From Gnetum montanum (taxonomy: Eukaryota; Streptophyta; Gnetopsida; Gnetales; Gnetaceae), in NCBI GenBank assembly GCA_015680685.1, contig MNCI01030336.1, positions 89,868 through 153,867 of the forward strand: a DNA stretch of 64,000 nucleotides, given 5' to 3'. Position 1 is the stretch's first letter; the number at the start of each line of letters is the position of its first letter. A program made the position numbers and the translations under genes. Under the pieces are notes generated by a model. It had not been told where the DNA came from. It saw only the letters and a list, made by a program, of their open reading frames with translations, and did not search any database. This document shows positions 56,867 to 64,000 of this stretch, one piece after another.

Positions 56867-58182
56867 TGTACTATCTGAAATCGTCGGTGTGAGGCTGGAA
56901 TGAAATAAACACTAGATGATCCTCGGAAGAAATACAAAAGACTCTACCTTCGCTTGAGGGCAAGCTGGAATGGATGAAGGTAGAGTGCCTTGAATGGTCT
57001 ACACGCGAATCGAACGAGGACTTCCCCAACATACACACTTTGCAATGCGTTGGGTTATACGTAAACGATGCACATAAACGTAAACCATAATGTAAACAGA
57101 CATAACAATTTAAACAAGAATGTAAATGTAAATTGAAAAATAAATAAAACTACAATAAATATAGGTAAAATGTAAACTGTTTTGTATTAAAAAATGATTA
57201 CAGAGTGCACCGGTCAGAACATAGTTGTGGATTGATCGCAAGGCAGCTATTTAGCCCCAATGGGTGATGATGGGTGTTGGAAGATGCAGGTTTTGGATTA
57301 CAGGGAAATGTAGCATCCAAGTCTAATGCCCAGCATATAGAGGTTGATGCCCAGATTTATTAAGTGTCTCCGATTCCATTCTTTTGTGTGCATTTGTAAA
57401 AATTTCCCACCCCAATCTCCTGAAAAATTTGGGTTTTTATGAGGTTTATGAGAGGTCGTGGGTGAGAGAATTTTGGGTTGGATGATAGGTGGCTACGTTG
57501 CCCGGGTGCAAAGAAAATTATAACTGTACAGCATGTTGCATGCCAGCGTGTACACACTGGGCGTGTGACTCAGCGTACAGACTTAAGCAATATAAAAGAA
57601 TTCAACTTTACAAACGAACACTACTGTTACAATAGAAAATCTTGCGCTTGGCCCTTGGATCATGAGAATGGTGTCTGTCAAATTTGGGCTCATTTGGACT
57701 TGATCTGACATGGTTTTGGAAGGCCTCGACTGGTGTACGCTGTGCTACATGTTGGGCATACACGCTGGGCGTGTAGGATGTACATGCTCAGTGTGTGAAC
57801 CCCAAAGTGCATGATTTCGAGGTCAAAACCTGATTTTCTTGAGCCCATGATGACGCCTAACAATTGCCCTATCTTTGAGAGTTGATGCCTTGTGAAAATC
57901 TTGCTTTGAAGTGCCTATTTCGGGTAGTCATTGAAGTCACACGCTGGGCATGCATGCTACATACTCAGTGAAAACTAAGTATTTTGAGCTCAAAATTTGC
58001 CAAGTTTGATGTCAGATGTTGTCGTAGTCTTCTGTGGATCCCAGGGAACCATTTCTTGCTCAGTTTGACTCCGTTTGAAGCTATCCGTGTGGCTGTCAAG
58101 CTTTAGTCATGGTGGGGAGCATGACGATTTTAGCTTAATTCTTGTTGGAGAAGTACGAAGCCCAGAATTTTGTGGTGTTTCA
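56867..58182 (-). mobile_element. 5' LTR of nested Tat-like element
   Basis: 1316 bp, minus strand TGAAACACCACAAAATTC... to ...GATTTCAGATAGTACA. It matches the LTR at 39499-40984 throughout. It contains CACGCtggGCGTG at 57761-57773 and variants at about 57533-57549 and 57939-57951. On the minus strand coding starts left of it. Confidence 0.92.
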
Positions 58183-58187
58183 GCGGT

Positions 58188-58963
58188 ATAGCATATGCGA
58201 TATCGCAGCCTGTCTCCTCATCTATAAATAAGAGGTAGATAGATTCGATTGGTAGTTTTTTGAGTTTTCTAAGTTTTAAGTTAGTAGTTAGAGTTAAGTT
58301 TCTTTTTACATCTCTCAACCCTTCTCTCCCAATGTATGCTCGTAGTGTGGTGATTGTAATTGTACAACATCCTTATTCTAGTGTGATGTACTTGGACATG
58401 CACATGAATGAAAATAAAGATCGAGATTACTTCATCATTGCAGCATTCACTTAGTTTAATTATTTATTTAATTGTCATTTACTGCTTTCTTAGTTAATAT
58501 CTCTTCACCCTAAACTCCTGTTAAACGTGGAATGAGTACGACTTGATCATGAGCATTTAAGTGTGACTACTTGGTAACCTAGTAGCGTACCTAGGATCTG
58601 CACTTGGTAATCCTAGTGGTAGTTGTACACAAGGTCCAAGATGTGTATGGATGATTGAGGAATGGATGCTCATCGCACTTCGGCTATTTTAGATTCTCTC
58701 TCACCCTCTCTCTCTTATCTTAGTTAATATTATTTACCATCATACCCATGAGTAGTGTTAGCATAGGAACACATCATACACCTCACTCTAGACTAAACCA
58801 TATGTGAAAAAGTTAACACTAGTCCAGATGGGAAGACAACGAACTACGACCTAAGGATAACTGTCTAGACACCACAACTAGTATGTCTGTGAAGTTCGAC
58901 CGGATCGTGTGTGAGATGCTTGTATTCATATGGTTGAGTGTAGGGGTACCTTGCCACTCATCA
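58188..58963 (+). mobile_element. 3' LTR of outer element, right piece
   Basis: Continues the LTR interrupted at 39498: palindrome remnant GCATATGCGATATCGC, TATA box 58223-58230, AATAAAG near 58413 and the end TTGCCACTCATCA at 58963, followed by target duplication aggag. It aligns to the 5' LTR from about 31770 on. Confidence 0.92.
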
Positions 58964-58968
58964 AGGAG

Positions 58969-59454
58969 TGCTTGAAAATTCTACAAATATTACATACATT
59001 TTGTAGATAGGTTTTGTTGGTTGAAAAAAGTGCATTAGCAAGCCATAAACCTCTTTGAAAGTACCAAATTTTAAATTTTTATGATTATAGTATAAAGTAG
59101 AAAATAATATGGGTGAAACTAGTATCAGAGTCATATTTTTATATCATAAATTAATAAGATGTGAAAAATGTAGATAAGCATGAATATATGAAATAGCTAA
59201 AGCATAATTTGTAGAATCCATATAGTCAAATGATGATTAAATTTGACTAATGTTTCAAAGTGATTGAACTTTAATGTCTAATTATCCTAAATTAAAGAAA
59301 ATGAAGATTGGAAAATGGGGATGTCTTTGAAAGGTTTGTTTAAAAATGGCCATGTTGAAACTATAATGAATCAAGCACTATTATTAGCAAGCTAGTCTTA
59401 TATGTAATGCCATGTGTTCCAACAAGATTAGTAGAATCAAATGGGTTGAGGATT
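58969..59454. other. AT-rich flank of outer element, no gene seen
   Basis: Host or older repeat DNA immediately right of the target duplication. It may include decayed upstream LINE sequence, but no motif is readable. Confidence 0.4.
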
Positions 59455-60140
59455 ACTTGAAGTAAAACATACATGAAGTGCATTCTTAGTAGAAAAATGG
59501 GTTTTGAAGACCTGAAGATTAGAATTCAAAACTAAGAAGTTACATAATGTAAGAAACTAAGATACTTGGGATCACTTATTCAAATGGATAGTGAGATTAA
59601 CAATGATGTGATAAATAGAATTAAAGTAGGATAGATGAAATGTTGAGAAGTTAGTGGTGCAGATTATGATATGAGAATCCCTATTAGGTTGAAGAGAAAG
59701 TTCTACAAAATTGTTATTAGATTTGTGATCCTTTATGATGTAGAATGCTGGTCTATCAAAAAGCATTAGGCTTTACATGTACATATGGCAGATATGAAAC
59801 TGCTAAGTTGGATGTTGAGTGTGACTAGGAAAAGATTGAATTGACAACTCTATTATTAGGAAAATTTTAGGGGTAGCTCCCATAGGTGTGAAGATTAAGG
59901 AAAGTCACCTTAGATGGTTTTATCATGTGCTAAGAAAACAAAAGAATGCATCATTTAGAAGAGGTTGCTTTATTAAAGTCAAGGTGAAACAACAAAGAGG
60001 TAGACCTAAACATTCATGGTTTGCAAGCATAAAGAAAGACATCCAAGATTTGGGTATTAATACTTATTTGGCTCTTAATTAAAGTGAATAGTAAAAAAGA
60101 ATTCATATAGCCAACCCCATGTAGTTGGGATAAGGCTAGG
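59455..60140 (+). pseudogene. 3' end of an L1-like LINE
   Basis: C-terminal part of the LINE RT protein across frames: LRYLGSLIQMDSEINNDVIN, MRIPIRLKRKFYKIVI, LYDVECWSIKK, RWFYHVLRKQKNASFRRG and RGRPKHSWFASIKKDIQDLG (59888-60079). The order equals the conserved tail of plant LINE proteins (FRYLGS, RIPLKLKGKFY, ECWAVKK, RWFGHV, RGRPK). It ends with AGCCAACCCCATGTAGTTGGGATAAGGCT (two parts, about 60108-60138), the usual LINE 3' terminus. No poly-A or target duplication was identified. Confidence 0.8.
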
Positions 60141-61215
60141 ATGTGGATGTGTGCCAAAAGGTTGACCACTGCTTAATGAACTATTTGTAATATGTATGCT
60201 TGGTTGCTACTTGGTATGAATGAATGGTTTTTCTAAGCATTGACATATCTCAGGCATATTCAGTACCATGAATGCTTGTTATGCAGTATGCATAAAGAAA
60301 ATTATCTGCTTCAATAACTAGGACTTGTTTTTTATTTTCCCCAACAATGGACCTGATTTTGGTCTAATAAAACCTGGAATCAAAGTTTGTTTAAAACTTT
60401 ACAGTGACATGAAACCTAGTTCATACCAATTCTCCACCAACTTGATAGAATAGGCAAACATATTTCTCACACATGCAATATTGTACGTATTACATGAGTT
60501 TTACATCTTGTTGATGATTTTCACAGTTAACATGTCATCTGAATTGGCCATTGTTGGACAATTAGAGGTGATTATGCTACTGGATGCCAAGAGTTTACCA
60601 ACTCTCATCTTTCCAAGGTGGAAATGAAAAAGTGCCTTATTGACAACCTTCATGCTAAACCTTTGTTTGTTTAGTAGCCATAGAGTTGTAGTTTACTTGG
60701 ATCTTGCCAAGGAAAATCATGCCAAACTGAATAACTTTTGCTGGTGGATTGTCTCCTCTAGATTCAATATAGAGATGAACAAATTCTTTGATGAATTTTG
60801 TACCATAGTTGAGTCATAGATTGCATAGGACTCTACTGCTATTTTCAGTGAAATGGGTTCCTTGCTCTTCAAGTTCATTTGCACGAAACTATTGGGGTTC
60901 ATACTGTCTCCTTTCCTTAGAGCTCACCAACCCTTAGTACATTATGTGTGTATATGGACTTCAATATTTATGTGACTTTTTTCTTTAAAATTGAGTAGTC
61001 ACAAAGTCCTCAATCCAACATCTAATAATTAGAAGTCAGCAAAAACGAATTGGGTAGACCCAGCTTGGGTTGACCCTAGAATAAGAGTTGCTACTGATTG
61101 TGAACATAAAAAAGTACTATAAAAAATGACACTAGTGAAAATTTTCCATTTCTTATTAGCCATTTTAAATAAACAATATAAATAAGGGGGGGGGATATAT
61201 TTTGTCATCCTCCAA
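60141..61215. other. Spacer, no gene seen
   Basis: No convincing ORF. A G9-like run lies near 61184-61193. Confidence 0.45.
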
Positions 61216-61605
61216 GTCATGTGCCATGTGCAAGGAAGCTAAAGAGTCATTGCAGGGGAGCCGAATCTAAAAAGTCAAGGAGGAAAAGAGTCACTGCAGG
61301 AGAGCTGAATCTATATTCAATTAATGCCCCCAACCCTTGGACTCCCCATTCGTCTCTTTGTATTTCCTTACGCACATGCACCATGTGCAAGGAAGCCAAA
61401 GAGTCAATGTAGGGAAGCTAAATCTCTATTCAATTGATGCCCTTGACCCCTAGGCTCCCCACTCATCTCTTCATATTCTCTCACATGCATACACCATGTG
61501 TAGGAAAGCCAAAGAGTCACTACAGGGGAGTTAAATATCTATTCGATTGATGCCCTCCAACCCCTTGGGCTCCCCATTCGTCTCTTCGTATTCCCTCACA
61601 TGTAG
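61216..61605 (+). repeat. Three-unit tandem repeat, about 110-160 bp
   Basis: Units beginning near 61222, 61379 and 61493 share CCATGTGCAAGGAAGC-AAAG, AGTCA-TGCAGGG, CTATTCAATTGATGCCC, GGCTCCCCA-TCGTCTCTTCG and TATTCCCTCACATG-style blocks. The first unit has an internal duplication of the AAAGAGTCA block. No coding meaning is apparent. Confidence 0.8.
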
Positions 61606-61614
61606 GCCTCGACA

Positions 61615-61815
61615 TGGTAATAATGAATATTTATTATTATAAATGATGGGTAATATTGAATAGTTATTATTATTATAAATGATGACAGTTGTGATTACAG
61701 TAATAATGAATATTTTTTATTATAAATAATGGGTAGTATGAAGACGTGGGTAATAATGAATATTTATTATTATAAATGGTAGGTAATATCAAATAGTTAT
61801 TATTATTATAAACAG
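61615..61815 (+). repeat. AT-rich tandem repeat (TAATAATGAATATTTATTATTATAAAT type)
   Basis: GTAATAATGAATATTTATTA recurs at about 61617, 61701 and 61751, alternating with AATAGTTATTATTATTATAAA. It looks like a two-level slippage array next to the previous repeat. Confidence 0.75.
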
Positions 61816-61824
61816 TGATGATTT

Positions 61825-62784
61825 TTCTAGAACATGACAATGAAGTTTTTGGAGGAAGATCAGTTCTATTGATAGGTGATTTGGGTTAGCTTCCTCCAAT
61901 GCTTGATGTTGTGCCTTATGCATCCAAAAATCCATATATTATAGGGGTTTGGTAATCATTTGATACATTTGTTGTTTTAGATGCAATTTTTCATCAATTT
62001 GGAAATGATCCTCAACAACAAAGATTAAGGGAAGTATTGATGCATATCAAAGAAGGAAAAAGCCATGATGAAGATTATAATTTTTTGGCTACTTGAATGA
62101 ATCTTCCATCCACTTCAAGTGGATTAGATGGTTTTGAAGAATCAATGCACTTACATGATACAAAGGATAAAGTCCAATCACACAATAAGAAGATGTTGTA
62201 AACAATGTAGAGACTTATTGCATTGTGTGTAGTAGATAGAGATCCCCATGGATTTAGAATCTCAAATGATGATGATGATGATATAGAGCGACCTCTGCAT
62301 ATATGTGAAGGTGCAAGGGTAATGCTCAGAGTTAACCTTTGGCCTGAAGTAGGATTGGTGAATGGTGCACTTGGCACAATTAACAGTATTATGTATCCTT
62401 AAGGTAAACAACCACCTACATTACCATTGTACGTTATTGTTAATTTTGACTCCTACATTGGATGTGCCTTTGTGATAATGGTAATCTTCATCATGTGCCA
62501 ATTATACCTATGGTCCAAGGAGCATCTTGTCAGTTATTTTTATGGTTGGCATGGGCATGACTATTCATAAATCTCAAGGAATGACACTAGATAAGGCTAC
62601 TATTGACATTGGTTCAAGAGAAGTTATGGGTCTAACGTTTGTTGCATTATCTAGAGTCAAGACCATTGATTCATTAAAGATTCATCCTCCTTTCTCTGTA
62701 CAAAGATATAGAAAGATTCCAGATGCTAAATATCTCCAAAGTAGAATTGCACAGGAAGTTCGTTTTGCTCAGTTGGAGGATTAG
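61825..62784 (+). pseudogene. PIF1-like helicase, C-terminal half (Helitron-type possible)
   Basis: 5'-3' DNA helicase of the PIF1 family. EVFGGRSVLLIGDLG-stop-LPPM (Walker B and GDxxQLPP; Gln now a stop), LDVVPYASKNP, FATR-like LAT-MNLPSTSS, RPLHICEGARVMLRVN (nucleic-acid-binding block), GLVNGALGTI, then 62527-62781 GMTIHKSQGMTLDKATIDIG, VALSRVKTIDSLKIHPP, the conserved motif V/VI region. Walker A is not in this piece. Such genes occur in Helitrons and as plant PIF1 repeats; no CTRR end or Rep domain was seen, so class is open. Several stops. Confidence 0.75.
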
Positions 62785-63009
62785 GCATATTGAGTTCACA
62801 GTTGTATTTTAACTTTTGCTCAATCCTATTATACAACTCTGTAATGTTTGTTGTAATAATTGTGCAATGTATTCCTTCATCAACATATACGAAATATATA
62901 AGATTTTTTTTAACCAATTTATGTTTACCAATATATATTATTTGGAATGCAAATAGTGATGATAACTTAAGAAAAAAAATTAAATTCTACTCATAGCGTA
63001 TGAAACTGC

Positions 63010-63184
63010 TACACAAGAGAACTTCTGGGTCTAATGTTTGTTGCATTAATAGGAGTTAAGATCACTGATTCTTTAAAGATTCATCCTCCTTTTTATGTGC
63101 AAATATATAAAAAGATTTCAAATGATAAACATCTCCAAAGTAGAATTGCACAGGAAGTTCGTTTTATGCAATTGAAGGATTAGG
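63010..63184 (+). pseudogene. Second copy of the helicase C-terminus
   Basis: GAACTTCTGGGTCTAATGTTTG onward repeats 62617-62785 with moderate divergence: it encodes a version of LMFVALIGVKITDSLKIHPP and again ends with AGTAGAATTGCACAGGAAG and the GAT-TAG stop. It is a partial duplication of the previous copy, about 225 bp downstream. Confidence 0.75.
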
Positions 63185-64000
63185 CATATTGAGAAATAAA
63201 TCTCTTGCATAAATAATGCTTAAAAATGCCATGAATAAACAAAGAAAGAGAAAACTTAACTGAGAGAGCAAAACTAAATTGGGTAAGTGGTAGAGAAATA
63301 GAGGAGGGATGAGTGATTCCATTTTTAGTTATCTTGTTACCTCGTCCAGTAGTCAGGCTTGGTTAACATCATTTTTTAAAAAAATCATCTCGGCCAATAG
63401 ATAGATAGATCGATAGATATATATATATATATATCTTAGCTAGTCTTATCACCAATTAATTTATTTTTCAAAAACCTTTATCTACACAATAACAGTGCAT
63501 GTACCCTTTGTCTTATATCCTATATGTGCACGTGGTCATAACTTTTCATATATCTTTTCTGAAAGCCTCTTTTTGGACCATGCCACCATTGAATATTTGG
63601 AAGTTAAGTTTAGGAGAAAAATTATGTATTTCTCACGTTGAGATGGATAGTTAAACATCCTTAAAATAGGCTCAAGGATTGTTAGCATAGCACATGTAAA
63701 ATGCAACTAGAATTTTTAAGTAGCTTAGTTATATATTTATAATATGTACTTATAATTTGGTTGAGAGAATCTTATTCATTAACAAGTAATAAGTTATTTA
63801 AGTAAAACATTTCATGACTTAACAAGATTTAAGGATTAAAATTTTAATGACTTCATCATAAAGAACAAGATTTCTATATCAAGTTTTTCTTGTAATGACG
63901 GGTTTTAGAAGAAAAGTATTTGCATTAGCTATTGTATGTTCTCATTCTAAACCAAATTTGTTATTTTTGTATGCAGTTGGGTTGGTATTTTAGTTGGAGG
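63185..64000. other. AT-rich DNA, no gene seen
   Basis: Contains a GATA then TA microsatellite at about 63400-63434. Nothing else is recognisable up to the window end. Confidence 0.45.

Larger units (their letters stand above)
39499..58182 (-). mobile_element. Nested Tat-like (Ogre/Retand-type) LTR retrotransposon carrying an antisense gene
   Basis: About 18.7 kb on the minus strand. 5' LTR 56867-58182, primer site 56844-56861, leader minisatellite, gag (56221 leftward), protease (52911-52222), a 6-kb gap with a plus-strand spliced gene, RT, RNase H, second RNase H and integrase (45900-42350), polypurine tract, 3' LTR 39499-40984. The target duplication is gcggt (58183-58187) against atggt (39494-39498). 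The two differences lie in CpG context, read across the cgcg of the outer LTR. Dual RNase H is known as a mark of the Tat clade, and the gap lies where Ogre elements are known to have an intron. All ORFs are interrupted. Confidence 0.9.
31714..58963 (+). mobile_element. Outer Athila-like gag-only LTR element, itself interrupted by a nested element
   Basis: The 5' LTR is 31714-32496 and the 3' LTR is 39469-39498 plus 58188-58963. The target duplication aggag is at 31709-31713 and 58964-58968. Without the nested insertion (39499-58182 plus its 5-bp duplication) the element is about 8.6 kb. Order: LTR, tRNA-Asp-like primer site, gag, a long non-coding stretch, an LTR-like internal promoter, a second ORF, a short G-rich tract (39461-39468), LTR. 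There is no protease, RT or integrase. It must have depended on a partner such as the pol-bearing relative at 14700-20985, with which it shares primer site, gag and LTR ends. Confidence 0.9.

Noticed and set aside
31714-58963. Reading the entire 27 kb as one giant element
   Set aside because: Two different LTR pairs, two primer-site types, opposite gag strands and two separate target duplications show a nested pair.
1-64000. CRISPR arrays, bacterial operons, rRNA or intact tRNA genes
   Set aside because: The repeats are LTRs, minisatellites and hairpins without spacer logic; introns, TATA boxes and retroelement families are eukaryotic. No complete tRNA or rRNA was seen.

Overview
This is nuclear DNA from a large, repeat-rich plant genome. 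It is AT-rich, non-coding DNA packed with LTR retrotransposons, many with 5-bp target duplications. The other plant signs are a broken plant-type QALGGH zinc-finger gene, primer-binding sites resembling plant tRNA-Asp, and gag/pol proteins that read like the Athila and Tat (Ogre/Retand) lineages. A gymnosperm or another large-genome seed plant fits, but the sequence alone does not name a species. I see no intact host gene.

Layout. 1-908: 5' LTR of a minus-strand Athila-like element whose body lies left of the window. 909-2900: AT-rich DNA with tRNA-like (SINE-like) repeats in inverted arrangement and a 67-bp tandem duplication. 3324-5470: single-finger C2H2 repressor pseudogene with an EAR-like C-terminus, split by a 1443-bp solo LTR (target site tacgg). 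6370-12223: decayed minus-strand Tat-like element (gag, protease) carrying an intron-containing gene on the opposite strand. Another solo LTR (12331-13190, target site atctc) follows. 14370-14680: LINE reverse transcriptase fragment. About 14700-20985: degenerate plus-strand Athila-like element with gag, protease, RT, RNase H and a truncated integrase. It abuts a minus-strand gag-only relative (20990-25238). 25239-28590: PIF1-like helicase scrap, LTR fragment, and a Ty1/copia integrase fragment split by a second copy of the 3727-5169 LTR family.

31714-58963 is a nested stack. The outer element (target site aggag) has gag, no pol, an LTR-like internal promoter and a second ORF with a coiled-coil region. 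Its 3' LTR was interrupted by an 18.7-kb minus-strand Tat-like element (39499-58182) with gag, zinc knuckle, protease, RT, two RNase H domains and integrase. Between its protease and RT lies about 6 kb holding a multi-exon gene on the opposite strand with its own TATA box. Blocks of short hairpins with changing stems flank that gene. 58969-64000 holds the 3' end of a LINE, a tandem repeat and a degenerate PIF1-like helicase with a duplicated C-terminus.

Main points. (1) A spliced antisense gene occupies the same place, beside the protease, in two separate Tat-like copies here, and its terminal exon is tandemly duplicated in one. (2) The outer Athila-like gag-only element carries a gene of similar architecture (domain resembling plant retroelement ORFs, then coiled coil) in sense orientation behind a copy of LTR-type promoter sequence. 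(3) The Tat-like element is full of short hairpins whose stems differ but remain paired. All reading frames are decayed, so these are fossils whose function must be tested on younger copies.
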